NCBI RefSeq assembly: GCF_014489555.1
Contig: NZ_CP060784.1
Location: forward strand, 4,056,501-4,120,500
Origin: Hymenobacter qilianensis
Lineage (GTDB): Bacteria > Bacteroidota > Bacteroidia > Cytophagales > Hymenobacteraceae
Reading direction: 5' to 3'
Length of the DNA stretch: 64,000 bases
The notes under the pieces: model-generated
What the model was told of the DNA's origin: nothing
The model's input: the letters and a program-made list of their open reading frames with translations, nothing else
The model's database searches: none
Made by a program: the position numbers and the translations under genes
Part shown: positions 29,105 to 38,519 of the stretch, piece by piece
Position numbering within the stretch: position 1 is the first letter of the stretch
Layout: each line of letters starts with the position of its first letter

Positions 29105-29125
29105 ACGGCTACAGCATCACTTAAT

Positions 29126-29170
29126 ACATGAAAAAGCCCCCCATATCATAATCTGGGGGCTTTTTCATGT
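29126..29170. terminator. Rho-independent terminator
   Basis: ACATGAAAAAGCCCCC and GGGGGCTTTTTCATGT are exact complements around 13 bases, after the DoxX gene. The stem is extended to 16 pairs. Confidence 0.92.
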
Positions 29171-29431
29171 ATCAGCTTTTCTAAAAGCTTGTTATCTCCT
29201 ATTCCAGGCTCATCTCTATCAGGGTGAGCATATGTTCTATTTCAACTGATCCTTCTGCTATAATTAATTTATAAAACGCTGTAAATCTGATATTTAATTT
29301 GAAAATATTATTATACTAATAATTATTTATCTACTACTTCAATTTTGAAGAACAGAACTAAAGTAAACGACGTAAGGCGGAAAGCCTCTGCGTTCAATTA
29401 TTTCTTCTTTCCATCCTATCATCCCGTTTCT

Positions 29432-31048
29432 ATGCTAAAACCCTCTTTACTCGCCAAATGGGGCGTGGCTGCTCTGTTATTATCGTCGCTGAGTAGCTGC
29501 GAAGACATCCTAGAGCAGTATTTCCCCAAACCTAACCCTACGCCTCCACCCACCTTTCCTAGCTTAGGGCTGGATATCCCATTTTATGTTTTGTCCGGTG
29601 GGACGCAGCTGGATGCTTATTCCACCAAGGATGCGGCCACCCGCACTGCCTCCGTGGCTATTACTGGCCTCCAGGGCGGAGAGCGAATATTGGCCATTGA
29701 TTTCCGCCCCGCCACGGGCCAGCTCTATGGCTTAGGCAGTAATAGCCGTCTGTATGTGATCAATCAAATTACGGGAAGTGCCCGCGTCATAGGTACCCAA
29801 GCCTTCTCGCCTGCGGTAGTTGGAGGCATAGCAGGCTTTGATTTTAATCCTACCGTCGACCGCATTCGAGTAGTATCGTCCACTGGACAGAATCTACGGC
29901 TGAACCCCGAAACGGGCGCCGTTGATGCCACCGATGGAGCTATTAATGGCGCTTCTAACGGTGCCATCCTAACAGGAGTAGCGTACACAAATAATACGAA
30001 TGGGGTTTCTACGACTGCACTGTACGCCATCAACTCGCTCGACAAGCAGCTCTACTTAGTAAACCCACCTAATAATGGTACTGTAGCTCCGGTGGGAGCG
30101 CTCAACCTTAATATTGCCGGCGATGGCGGGTTCGATATTGATGCTAAGTCTGGTGCTGCATTAGGATTATATGCAGTTAATGGCCAGCCAACGTTGTTCA
30201 CCGTTGATCTTACTACAGGTACAGCGCGGCCTTTGGCTCAGTATAGTGCCAGCCTGGGTTACACGGGGCTAGCCATTCGGACGCAGCCTATTGCCTACGC
30301 CACTGCAAACGTATGCTCGGCCAGCGGCTGTCCACAACAGCTATTAATTTTCAACCCAACCGATCCTACTACATTTATTAATAAGCCCATTACTGGCCTA
30401 CTCAACCAGGAGATTTTAGAAGGTTTAGACTTCAGGCCGAGTACAGGGCAGCTTTACGCCTTTGGTCGGATCAACAATTGGCTATACACGATTAATCCAG
30501 CTACTGGAGCCGCAACCTTCATAGCCAGATTGAGCACAAATTTGCTTGGTGGAGCAGCAGGGTTTGATTTTGACCCATTAATTGATGCCATACGTATGGT
30601 AAATACTAATAGAGACAATTTGCGGGTGAACCCAGTCACGGGAGCTGTTACCCGAGATATACCTTCTTCTGTCATCCCAACTTACATAATCGCAGCAGCC
30701 TACGACAATAATTTCACAGGTACAAATGCCACTAACCTGTATGTTGTTGACTACCTAACGGACAGGCTGTATCAGCAGAATCCGCCTAACACAGGCAGGT
30801 TGACCGATATTGGTAGACTAGGTATTGATGTAGGGGGCGATACTCATCTTGACATAGGCGGGCTTAGCAATACGACTTATCTAATGCATACCCCATCCGG
30901 TGTTTTTAATGTCTCGCGGCCAGGTCCAAGTGGGCTTTACACCATTAAACTGTCTACGGGAGTAGCTACCTCTGTCGGCGACTATGACTTTCTCCGCGCA
31001 TTAGGGGATTACCAACTGGGTGGTTTTACTATAGGCCTAGGTTTCTAA
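29432..31048 (+). CDS. DUF4394 lipoprotein, paralogue C
   Basis: A 538-residue lipoprotein (LSSLSSCEDILEQYFPKPNP) with two DUF4394 domains, closest at its N terminus to paralogue B. The ATG at 29432 gives MLKPSLLAKWGVAA, aligned to MFKSSFLAKWGVAA of paralogue B; an upstream in-frame start at 29345 adds 29 charged residues and spoils the signal. The coding sequence is lower in GC and richer in A/T-ending codons than its two siblings. The second domain is the more diverged one. Confidence 0.9.
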   Translation: MLKPSLLAKWGVAALLLSSLSSCEDILEQYFPKPNPTPPPTFPSLGLDIPFYVLSGGTQLDAYSTKDAATRTASVAITGLQGGERILAIDFRPATGQLYGLGSNSRLYVINQITGSARVIGTQAFSPAVVGGIAGFDFNPTVDRIRVVSSTGQNLRLNPETGAVDATDGAINGASNGAILTGVAYTNNTNGVSTTALYAINSLDKQLYLVNPPNNGTVAPVGALNLNIAGDGGFDIDAKSGAALGLYAVNGQPTLFTVDLTTGTARPLAQYSASLGYTGLAIRTQPIAYATANVCSASGCPQQLLIFNPTDPTTFINKPITGLLNQEILEGLDFRPSTGQLYAFGRINNWLYTINPATGAATFIARLSTNLLGGAAGFDFDPLIDAIRMVNTNRDNLRVNPVTGAVTRDIPSSVIPTYIIAAAYDNNFTGTNATNLYVVDYLTDRLYQQNPPNTGRLTDIGRLGIDVGGDTHLDIGGLSNTTYLMHTPSGVFNVSRPGPSGLYTIKLSTGVATSVGDYDFLRALGDYQLGGFTIGLGF

Positions 31049-31090
31049 GCTTTCCACGCTTAGCTCTATTGCCCCATTGAACCTCTAAAT

Positions 31091-31125
31091 ACAGGCCTGG
31101 CTCATGAGTCAGGCCTGTTTCGCTT
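31091..31125 (+). terminator. Terminator-like palindrome
   Basis: ACAGGCCTG and CAGGCCTGT arms with a 10-base loop, followed by TTTCGCTTTT, after paralogue C. It is unrelated to the A/G6 terminator family. Confidence 0.75.
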
Positions 31126-31315
31126 TTAACGATCTGCTGAGCCGTGTCGCAAACTCTATCAACCGACGACTCTGCTCACTGTTTAGGTATCCTGTTTTGT
31201 AGCTGACGCGCATATAAAGGAAAGGTAGAATAACTCAATGCCAACCGCCTCTAGTATTGTCAGCGTTGGGGTTTTCTTTTTTTAGCGTTGATTGCAGAAA
31301 ATTCTTCGCTGCTGC

Positions 31316-33058
31316 ATGCTCGCATTTCTCCTCTCTGCCTCCCTGCTTTTCACCGCACCTACCGACTGGCGCACACCCTTCGAGAAAGGCAACGGCAATA
31401 CCACCGCCACCCACACCGAGTGCATCGACTACTACAAACGGCTCGACGCGGCCTACCCCGAAATCACCTTGCGTGAGGCCGGCACCACCGATATTGGGCA
31501 GCCTTTGCACGAGGTAGTCGTGTCGCTGGATGGTGACGCGGACCCGGCTTCGGTGCGGGCCAAAAACCGGCGCGTGGTCTTTATCCAAAACGGCATTCAC
31601 CCCGGCGAGCCCGAAGGCATCGACGCCAGCATGATGCTCGTGCGCGACTACGTGCAGAAGAAGGAGCTGAGGCGCCAACTTGAAAATGTAACATTAGTAC
31701 TTATTCCCATTTACAATGTAGATGGCGCCCTGAACCGCAACAGCACTACGCGCGCCAACCAAAATGGCCCCCAGGAATATGGCTTCCGCGGCAACGCCCG
31801 CAACCTCGATCTGAACCGCGACTACATCAAGCAGGACTCGCGAAATGCCCGCAGCTTTGCCCAGCTTTTCCAGCGCTGGCAACCGGAAGTATTTGTTGAT
31901 ACGCACACCTCAAATGGTGCTGATTATCAGTACACGATGACCCTGATCGATACCCAGCGCGACAAGCTGCATCCGGCCATGAGCCAGTACATGCAGCAGC
32001 GGCTACTGCCGGCTTTGTACGCGGGTATGGAAAAGAAGAAATGGCCCCTCACGCCCTACGTCGACTTTGAGGGCCGCACGCCCGAAAGCGGCCTACGCGG
32101 CTTCCTGGAAACGCCGCGCTACTCCACCGGCTACACGACATTATTCAATACGCTGGGCTTTGTAACGGAGACGCATATGCTCAAGGAATTTGCCCCCCGC
32201 GTGCGCGTCACCTACGATTTTCTGGATCTTCTGATTCGTACGGTGCACCAGGATGCAGCCCAGATTAAGCAGGCCCGCACCACCGCCGATCAGCAAACGC
32301 GCACCCAAACCGACTTCCCTCTTACTTGGCAGCTCGACACGATGCAGGTAGATAAGTTCAGCTTCCGGGGCTACGAAGGCCGCACCAAAACCAGCGAAGT
32401 AAGCGGGCAGCCGCGCCTGTACTACGACCGCAAAGCGCCTTTTACGCGGCCCGTCAACTACTACCATACCTACCGCCCCACTACCACCGTGCACCGCCCC
32501 GTTGCCTACCTTATTCCGCAGGCCTGGGGCGAAGTGCTGGAACGTCTGCGCCTGAGTGGTGTGCAGCTTCAGCGCCTTCGCCGCGACACCACTCTCACAA
32601 CAGAAGTGTACTACGTGGAAGACTACAAAACCTCGCCGCGGCCCTACGAAGGCCATTACTTGCACTCACAGGTGAAGCTGCGTCCTGAGCAGCAAGCGTT
32701 AGCCTTCCGAAAGGGCGATTATGTGGCCGTAGTTGATCAGGCGGCGGCGCGCTACCTTGTCGAAACCCTGGAGCCTCAGGCTACGGACTCATTCTTTAAC
32801 TGGGGCTTTTTCGACAGCATTCTGCAGCAGAAAGAGCACTTTTCCGACTATGTATTCGAAGACCTAGCCGCCGAGCTACTCCGCCGCGACCCGCAACTGC
32901 GCCAGCAGCTCGAAGCCCGCAGGAAAGAAGATCCGACTTTTGCCAAAAGCGCCAGCGCCCAGCTCGACTTCATCTACCGCCGCTCTCCGCATTATGAGAA
33001 ATCATACCAGCGCTACCCCGTAGCCCGCTGGCTGGGGGGCAAATTGCCGGTAGAATAA
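31316..33058 (+). CDS. Secreted M14 family zinc carboxypeptidase
   Basis: A 580-residue protein with a short signal peptide (MLAFLLSASLLFTA) and an M14 peptidase domain. Zinc ligands: His and Glu in NGIHPGEPEG, and His in VDTHTSN; the catalytic Glu is likely in FVTETHML. The chain continues another 300 residues beyond the domain without a family I can name (VNYYHTYRPTTTVHRP onward). Start at ATG 31316 gives the signal; an in-frame TTG at 31292 is the alternative. Confidence 0.9.
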   Translation: MLAFLLSASLLFTAPTDWRTPFEKGNGNTTATHTECIDYYKRLDAAYPEITLREAGTTDIGQPLHEVVVSLDGDADPASVRAKNRRVVFIQNGIHPGEPEGIDASMMLVRDYVQKKELRRQLENVTLVLIPIYNVDGALNRNSTTRANQNGPQEYGFRGNARNLDLNRDYIKQDSRNARSFAQLFQRWQPEVFVDTHTSNGADYQYTMTLIDTQRDKLHPAMSQYMQQRLLPALYAGMEKKKWPLTPYVDFEGRTPESGLRGFLETPRYSTGYTTLFNTLGFVTETHMLKEFAPRVRVTYDFLDLLIRTVHQDAAQIKQARTTADQQTRTQTDFPLTWQLDTMQVDKFSFRGYEGRTKTSEVSGQPRLYYDRKAPFTRPVNYYHTYRPTTTVHRPVAYLIPQAWGEVLERLRLSGVQLQRLRRDTTLTTEVYYVEDYKTSPRPYEGHYLHSQVKLRPEQQALAFRKGDYVAVVDQAAARYLVETLEPQATDSFFNWGFFDSILQQKEHFSDYVFEDLAAELLRRDPQLRQQLEARRKEDPTFAKSASAQLDFIYRRSPHYEKSYQRYPVARWLGGKLPVE

Positions 33059-33090
33059 GGCATTTATCTCTAATGTGGTATACAATTCCA

Positions 33091-33213
33091 CAATTGTCAT
33101 GCAGAGGCGAAGCCGAAGCACCTCGCTCGCGGTAGTAGGATTACTAACCTCTCGTCCGCACGCGAGATGCTTCGTCCCTGGCTTGATGCGCCACATGCTC
33201 TGCATGAAAATTG
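33091..33213. repeat. Imperfect palindromic element of the TCATGCAGAG family
   Basis: Left arm CAATTGTCATGCAGAG and right arm CTCTGCATGAAAATTG pair over the ends; the inner CACGCGAGATGCTTCG matches the 59.2 kb element. The arms are interrupted by mismatches, so this is a decayed copy. Confidence 0.7.
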
Positions 33214-33276
33214 TAAATGTTCAACGGAGCTTTCAGTAAAGTTTTAAGCCTTTTACCACCATTCTAATACCCATAC

Positions 33277-34172
33277 ATGCCCATCCTTGAAATTGAGAAC
33301 CTCTCCAAAAACTATGGCAGTACGCAGGCGCTTAAGGGCCTGAACCTCACGGTGGAGGCAGGCAGCGTATACGGGCTGTTGGGGCCGAATGGCAGCGGAA
33401 AAACTACCACACTCGGCATTGCGCTGGGGGTGCTGCAACCATCGGGGGCACCGTACGCTGGTTTGGGGGGCAAATTTCAAGTGCCAGCAAGCGTCGGGTG
33501 GGGGCTTTGCTGGAAACTCCCAACTTTTTCCCTTACCTCTCCGCCCGCCAAAACCTCCAGATTGCCGCCGAGGTGAAGGGTGCCGACCCCGCCACCATCG
33601 CGGAAGCGCTAGAAATAACGGGCCTGGCGGCCCGCCAGCACGATGCGTTTCGGGGCTTCTCCCTGGGCATGAAACAACGGCTGGCGCTGGCTTCTACCCT
33701 ACTGGGTCGCCCGGAGGTTCTGGTGCTGGATGAGCCCACCAATGGCCTTGACCCTCAGGGCATTGCCGAAGTGCGTGCTTTGGTGTTGCGCTTAGCGGCC
33801 GAAGGAAAGACGATCATTCTGGCCAGTCATCTGCTTGATGAGATTGAGAAGGTTTGTACCCACGTGGCCGTGCTTCAGCGTGGCGAGCTGCGGGCAGCGG
33901 GGCCCGTCAGCGACATACTGGCCGTTGCCGACCGAGTTGTGTTGCGTCTGGCGCCAAATGCTGCGCCGGCGGCGCTACTGGAGGCGCTGGGGGGCTTTTC
34001 CTGGGTCACCGATGTACGGCCCGAGCCGGGCGGCGCGTTCAGCGCAGTGCTGGGCACTGGCTATCAGCCCGCCGAGCTGAACCAGGCTCTTTTCCTGCAA
34101 GGCTTGGTGCTCAATAGTCTGGAAATCAGGCACCGCAGCCTCGAAACGCAGTTTCTGGAGCTCACTAAATAG
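33277..34172 (+). CDS. ABC exporter-type ATPase (frame broken once)
   Basis: About 298 residues after correction. It has Walker A (GLLGPNGSGKTTT, near residue 36), signature (FSLGMKQRLALAS), Walker B (VLVLDEPTNGLDPQG) and H-loop (ILASHLLDE), the pattern of type-2 exporter ATPases like those for antibiotics or lipids. The frame breaks at 33444-33448, where five G stand and six are needed to give PSGGTVRWFGGQI; the next frame then reads VGALLETPNFFPYLSARQNL. It is followed 53 bases later by its membrane partner. Confidence 0.88.
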
Positions 34173-34225
34173 CGCCTATCCTCCTTATTTCTTTCTCAAC
34201 AGCCTCATTTTCTTACTATTGCCCC

Positions 34226-34992
34226 ATGCTCGTACGTACTGAACTCCGCAAGCTCCTGCCCTACCGCACGGTCTGGATTGTGCTGGCGCTCTTTGTAGGT
34301 CTGCTGGCTTTCTTCGTGTCGGTGGGCGGCAACATAACCATCAATGGCCAGACCGTAGGCAACACCCTGTATGCATTTCCGGGCTTGTGGACCAAGCTGG
34401 CATACGTCGCCAGCTATTTTCATCTGCTGCTGGGCATTCTGCTCGTCATTCTCATCACCGACGAATTCCAGTTTCGCACCTTCCGCCAACAGCTCATCGA
34501 TGGCTTATCGCCGGCCGGACTGATTCAGGGAAAACTGGCTGTATCGGGCCTGCTTACGCTGTTTGGGATGCTTGTAGTGCTGTTGGTCGGGCTTTACTTC
34601 GGGCTTACGCATGCCGGCGAGTCCAGTACTTCCCCGCAGAAGGCCTGTTCGACGCCCTGCTTCGCTACGGCGTGCAGGCCCTGGGCTACCTCAGTCTGGC
34701 TGCCCTGTTTGGCTTCCTGATTCGCAAGAGCGGACCAGCCATTCTGCTTTTCCTGCTGTATTCCTGGGTAATTGAGCCCCTGCTGCGGCTTCCCGTCGAC
34801 GACCAGATTGACCGCTATTTCCCCACCAAAGTATTTTCCAGCCTCACGCCCAACCCGTCGCAGGCCATCCTCGAAACCATGACCGGCCCCACCAGCGCCC
34901 TCACCGCCACCCAAGCTCTCCCGCTGACGCTGGCTTACGCTGGTGTATTCTGGCTGCTGAGCTACCTACTGGTGCGCTATCGGGACTTGTAG
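34226..34992 (+). CDS. ABC exporter membrane subunit (frame broken once)
   Basis: About 255 residues after correction, an ABC-2-like protein with six hydrophobic segments: VWIVLALFVGLLAFFVSV, YFHLLLGILLVILI and LLTLFGMLVVLLVGLYF in the first half, ALGYLSLAALFGFLI, ILLFLLYSWVIEPLL and ALPLTLAYAGVFWLLSYLLV in the second. The frame breaks between about 34600 and 34630; the base lost is not in a long run, and the exact point is uncertain. The second half reads VQYFPAEGLFDALLRYG. It pairs with the upstream ATPase; the cargo cannot be inferred. Confidence 0.83.
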
Positions 34993-35013
34993 ATTTTGCT
35001 CATTAAGACTCCT

Positions 35014-35036
35014 GGCGGGGGAGTGAGGCCCCCGCC
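35014..35036. repeat. Hairpin in degenerate intergenic repeat
   Basis: GGCGGGGG and CCCCCGCC are exact complements over a seven-base loop. A sequence like CCGCACCTTCC..CTCCAGGTA follows it at 35037 and again at 35157, so the gap 34993-35289 is largely built of decayed repeat units around a terminator, with a further CCCCCTC/GAGGGGG hairpin near 35209-35230 and a lone TGGGGGCTTTTTT half-site near 35252. Confidence 0.65.
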
Positions 35037-35091
35037 GCACCTTCCACTTCCGCTTCAGGTATGGCTACTAGTTCTATAGGCTCAGATTAGC

Positions 35092-35133
35092 ATAAAAAAG
35101 CCCCCAGATATTTTCTGGGGGGCTTTTTTATAC
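35092..35133. terminator. Rho-independent terminator
   Basis: ATAAAAAAGCCCCCAGA and TCTGGGGGGCTTTTTTAT arms over a five-base loop, about 100 bases after the ABC membrane subunit. Confidence 0.9.
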
Positions 35134-35289
35134 CTTCTAAACATTATACTCAGTAACCGCACCTTCCGCTCTCGCTCCAGGTACGGCGTAGGCCGAGCGT
35201 GAGGCTCCCCCTCTTTTTGGGAGAGGGGGTCGGGGGGTGAGGACACTCGTCTGGGGGCTTTTTTAATGCTGACTATTGAAACCGTACGA

Positions 35290-36108
35290 CTAAGGCTGCT
35301 TTTCCTCCGTCAGCGAATTAGCATAATTCACGATGAAGGCCAACTCGCGGGCAATAGTGAAGTTCAGGTTGTTCTGCTTCGCGTACTTCTCGATCTGCCG
35401 GGCCTGCTGCGGGAAGGCGGCCAACAGATCCTTCTTCGGATTGCGCAGCGGAATAATATTGCCTGTTGGTGTACCCAGGTAGAAATTGTCCTTTATCTCC
35501 GAGTACGAGCCCGCATAGCGCGAAGGCCCAGCCGGATACCCACCAAAGCCGCCCCCATAACCATAAGGACCAGCGGCATACACAGGCCGCTCGATAAGAG
35601 CTTCGCGGCGCAGCAACACTGTGGGCCCGCTGCTCAGCTGCTCAAAAAACGCCGGCGATTTGTAGTCGCTGTAATCGTTGTCGCGGTTCCAGCGGTAGGT
35701 CCGGAATACGCGAACCAGGCTCGTATCGGGCCGCTCCCGACGCTTGGGCAAGGGCCCGTTGAAGAACGCGGGACTACCGTAGTAGTAGCCCCGGCGCGCA
35801 TCATAAAAGTCGTCGTAGTAATAAGCGTCGCGGCGCCGGTCAAACTGCTCGCCTTTCACCGCAAAGCTCTGCACCGCCACCGCCGAAAGCGTATTTATGG
35901 TATTATTGGGCATGGTCATGCGCACCACGTCCTCGTTGCGGTGCAGCACAAGCGGCCCTTCCAGCGTATCGCCGTTGGCCAGCAGAATGGTGCTGCCCGC
36001 AAACTCCTGCACGAAATTGCTGCGCTGCGCCAGGGCAGCCGAAGTCGGAAGCAAGCTAAGCACCAGGGCGGCCGCGCCGGCACTCAAAACGGAACGCAGG
36101 ATTTTCAT
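35290..36108 (-). CDS. Hypothetical secreted protein, Tyr/Gly-rich
   Basis: A 272-residue protein with a signal peptide (ILRSVLSAGAAALVLSLLPTSAALA). The middle is rich in Tyr, Arg and Gly (RRRDAYYYDDFYDARRGYYYG, then AAGPYGYGGGFGGYPAGPSR), typical of a flexible surface or matrix segment. The N-terminal third (STILLANGDTLEGPLVLHRN) looks like a small beta domain. No family recognised. It lies 44 bases after ribBA on the same strand. Confidence 0.75.
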   Translation of the reverse strand: MKILRSVLSAGAAALVLSLLPTSAALAQRSNFVQEFAGSTILLANGDTLEGPLVLHRNEDVVRMTMPNNTINTLSAVAVQSFAVKGEQFDRRRDAYYYDDFYDARRGYYYGSPAFFNGPLPKRRERPDTSLVRVFRTYRWNRDNDYSDYKSPAFFEQLSSGPTVLLRREALIERPVYAAGPYGYGGGFGGYPAGPSRYAGSYSEIKDNFYLGTPTGNIIPLRNPKKDLLAAFPQQARQIEKYAKQNNLNFTIARELAFIVNYANSLTEEKQP

Positions 36109-36152
36109 AGCCAGAGTAATATAGCCAAAAAACGCGTTTTTCGGCCTTCAGG

Positions 36153-37397
36153 CTATAATTCTTTTTCGGCTTCTACCGTCGTTTTACCGGGGTGCGGCTT
36201 ACTCAGAATCATATGACCGAGCTTATCGCGCTTAGTAGTCAAATAACTCTGGTTGTGTTGGTTGGGTTCAATTTCGATGGCTACGGTTTCTACAATTTCC
36301 AGTCCGTATCCCATCAGGCCGGTACGCTTGCGCGGGTTATTAGTCAGCAGGCGCATCTTGCTGATTCCCAGGTCACGCAGAATGGAGGCGCCTACGCCGT
36401 AGTCGCGCTCATCCATGCCAAAACCCAGTTCCACGTTGGCTTCCACCGTATCGCGCCCCTGCTCCTGTAGCTTGTAGGCGCGCAGTTTATTGAGCAGCCC
36501 AATTCCACGACCTTCCTGATTCATATACACTACTACGCCACGGCCGGCCTTGTCGATCTGCTCCATGGCGTGGTGCAATTGAGGGCCACAGTCGCAGCGG
36601 CACGAGCCGAAAATATCGCCGGTTACGCAGGAAGAATGCACCCGTACCAGCGGTGGCTCCGCGCCGGCTAAGTCGCCTTTTACCAAAGCCAGGTGATGAG
36701 CCCCGTTGGAGCGCTGAGTAAAGGCATACAGGTCGAAATCGCCCCACTGAGTGGGTAATTTGACGGTGATATCGCGGGTAATCAGGCTTTCCTTGGCCAA
36801 TCGATACTTGATCAGATCCTGCACCGAAATCAGCTTCAGATCCCAGCGCCGAGCCACTTCCTCCAAATCGGGCAGACGGGCCATTTCGCCATCTTCCTTC
36901 AGAATCTCCACCAGCACCCCAGCCGGCTCAAACCCCGCCAGACGCGCTAAGTCTACCGCCGCCTCCGTGTGTCCGGCGCGGCGCAATACGCCTTCTTTGC
37001 GGGCCTTAAGCGGAAAAATATGCCCCGGCTTACCTAGCTCTTCCGGCTTGGTAGTGGGGTCAATCAGGGCCAGAATGGTCTTGGAGCGGTCAGAAGCGGA
37101 AATACCCGTCGTGACGCCGTGGGTGAGCAAGTCAACCGATACGGTAAAAGGCGTAGCGTGCAGGGCCGTATTGCGCCCGACCATCAGCTCCAGACCCAGC
37201 TCCTCGCAGCGGTCTTCGGTAAGGGGCGCGCACACCAGGCCGCGGCCGTGGGTGGCCATAAAATTTACGATTTCGGGCGTGGCGCAGCGGGCAGCACAGA
37301 TAAAGTCGCCTTCGTTTTCGCGGTCTTCGTCGTCGACCACGATAACTACTTTGCCGGCGCGGATATCGGCAATGGCGTCTTCTATTGAATTAAGCAT
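36153..37397 (-). CDS. ribBA: Bifunctional DHBP synthase / GTP cyclohydrolase II
   Basis: A 414-residue riboflavin enzyme. The N-terminal half is RibB (3,4-dihydroxy-2-butanone 4-phosphate synthase) with DDEDRENEGDF and the HTEAAVDL motif, using ribulose 5-phosphate. The C-terminal half is RibA (GTP cyclohydrolase II), with zinc cysteines in CVTGDIFGSCRCDCG and the arginine of QEGRGIGL. Both active sites appear intact, so it supplies both riboflavin precursors. No FMN riboswitch was seen in the 200 bases upstream. Confidence 0.97.
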   Translation of the reverse strand: MLNSIEDAIADIRAGKVVIVVDDEDRENEGDFICAARCATPEIVNFMATHGRGLVCAPLTEDRCEELGLELMVGRNTALHATPFTVSVDLLTHGVTTGISASDRSKTILALIDPTTKPEELGKPGHIFPLKARKEGVLRRAGHTEAAVDLARLAGFEPAGVLVEILKEDGEMARLPDLEEVARRWDLKLISVQDLIKYRLAKESLITRDITVKLPTQWGDFDLYAFTQRSNGAHHLALVKGDLAGAEPPLVRVHSSCVTGDIFGSCRCDCGPQLHHAMEQIDKAGRGVVVYMNQEGRGIGLLNKLRAYKLQEQGRDTVEANVELGFGMDERDYGVGASILRDLGISKMRLLTNNPRKRTGLMGYGLEIVETVAIEIEPNQHNQSYLTTKRDKLGHMILSKPHPGKTTVEAEKEL

Positions 37398-37597
37398 GAA
37401 CGTAGGTGATGCAGTTTAAAGGATGTTGCGGCGGTCGGCTTTTCAGAGAAACCATCGGCAAAGCTGGTGTAATAACCGCCAACGGCAGCACGAAGTTACG
37501 GGGCTTGAAGTTATGGGGCTCCGGGAGGAAATGGGCGAACGAGCAACGCTCCTCCTGGGTAAGGAGGAAAGCTGCGCGTTCACTCACTTATGCTGGT

Positions 37598-38413
37598 TTA
37601 TTCTTTTGCCAGCTCAGTGGCACGCTGTTGCGCTGCCTTTATGCCATCCACCAGCGTTTCGGCCAGGTGGCCCGCCCGGAACGTGCGCAGCGCCGCCTCC
37701 GTAGTCCCGCCTTTGGAGGCCACGTTGGCAATAAGCTGGTCGATGCTTTGGTCGGAGTTGTTCAGCAAATGAAAGGCCCCCAGCATGGTCTGCTTCACCA
37801 GCAGCCCCGCCACCGATTCTGAGAAACCCATTTCCTGCCCGGCCCGCATCATGGCCTGCACGATATAGTAGAAGTAGGCTGGCCCGCTGCCACTCACGGC
37901 CGTAACGGCATCGAGCAAGCTCTCATCTTCCATAAAAATAGAGCGACCCGTGGCGTTGAGCAGGTTTTCGACCTGATGCAACCGGCTGCGGCTTACCTCG
38001 GCAGAGGCCGAAAACCCCGTAATTCCCATTCCCAGCAAGGCCGGCGTATTGGGCATGGCTCGCAGCACCTGCCGGTGATTCAGCTCCCGCTGCAAGCGCG
38101 CAATCGGGATGCCGGCCATGATGGATACTACCACCTGCTCGGGTTGCAGCACCTGACGCAGCCCATCGGCTACCCGACCAAAATCCTGGGGCTTCACCGC
38201 TACCATTACCACATCGTAGCTGCCCACTTCGGCCGACAGCAAGGCAGTTGGCATCCCCAGTTGGGTGGCATTCAGGCGCGCGCAATGCGCGTCGTCGCGG
38301 CCCAGCAGGAGCATATCGGTGCGGGCCACGAGGTTGTATTGCAGAAACGCTTTTGCAAAAGCCTGCCCCATGTTGCCGCAGCCCAGAATGGCAATGCGTA
38401 AGTTCGTGTTCAT
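37598..38413 (-). CDS. proC: Pyrroline-5-carboxylate reductase
   Basis: A 271-residue enzyme for the last step of proline synthesis, reducing pyrroline-5-carboxylate with NAD(P)H. The Rossmann motif is ILGCGNMGQAF at residue 10, and the C-terminal signature is the conserved AVSGSGPAYF plus SESVAGLLVKQTM and NVASKGGTTEAAL. Length is typical. It stands between ribBA and a glycosyltransferase pair, all on one strand, with gaps of about 100-200 bases. Confidence 0.97.
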   Translation of the reverse strand: MNTNLRIAILGCGNMGQAFAKAFLQYNLVARTDMLLLGRDDAHCARLNATQLGMPTALLSAEVGSYDVVMVAVKPQDFGRVADGLRQVLQPEQVVVSIMAGIPIARLQRELNHRQVLRAMPNTPALLGMGITGFSASAEVSRSRLHQVENLLNATGRSIFMEDESLLDAVTAVSGSGPAYFYYIVQAMMRAGQEMGFSESVAGLLVKQTMLGAFHLLNNSDQSIDQLIANVASKGGTTEAALRTFRAGHLAETLVDGIKAAQQRATELAKE

Positions 38414-38519
38414 GAGGTTGAAGTGATTAGAAGCTTATTCTGGCGTCATGCCAATCAGCAACTTTGCCGGCAGTCCCCGTTGCTGTTACAACTAAATTCA
38501 GGAATGCGATGTGCTTATC

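Noticed and set aside
33277..34172. Two separate short ABC ATPase genes
   Set aside because: Walker A is in one frame and the signature in the other; together they make one normal ATPase.
35266..36216. A 316-residue frame opposite the Tyr/Gly-rich secreted protein
   Set aside because: The minus-strand frame has a clean signal peptide and start; the plus-strand frame has neither and runs into the ribBA region.
36153..37597. FMN riboswitch upstream of ribBA
   Set aside because: The 200 bases before the gene lack the conserved AGGG..GGAT-type core segments of the RFN element.
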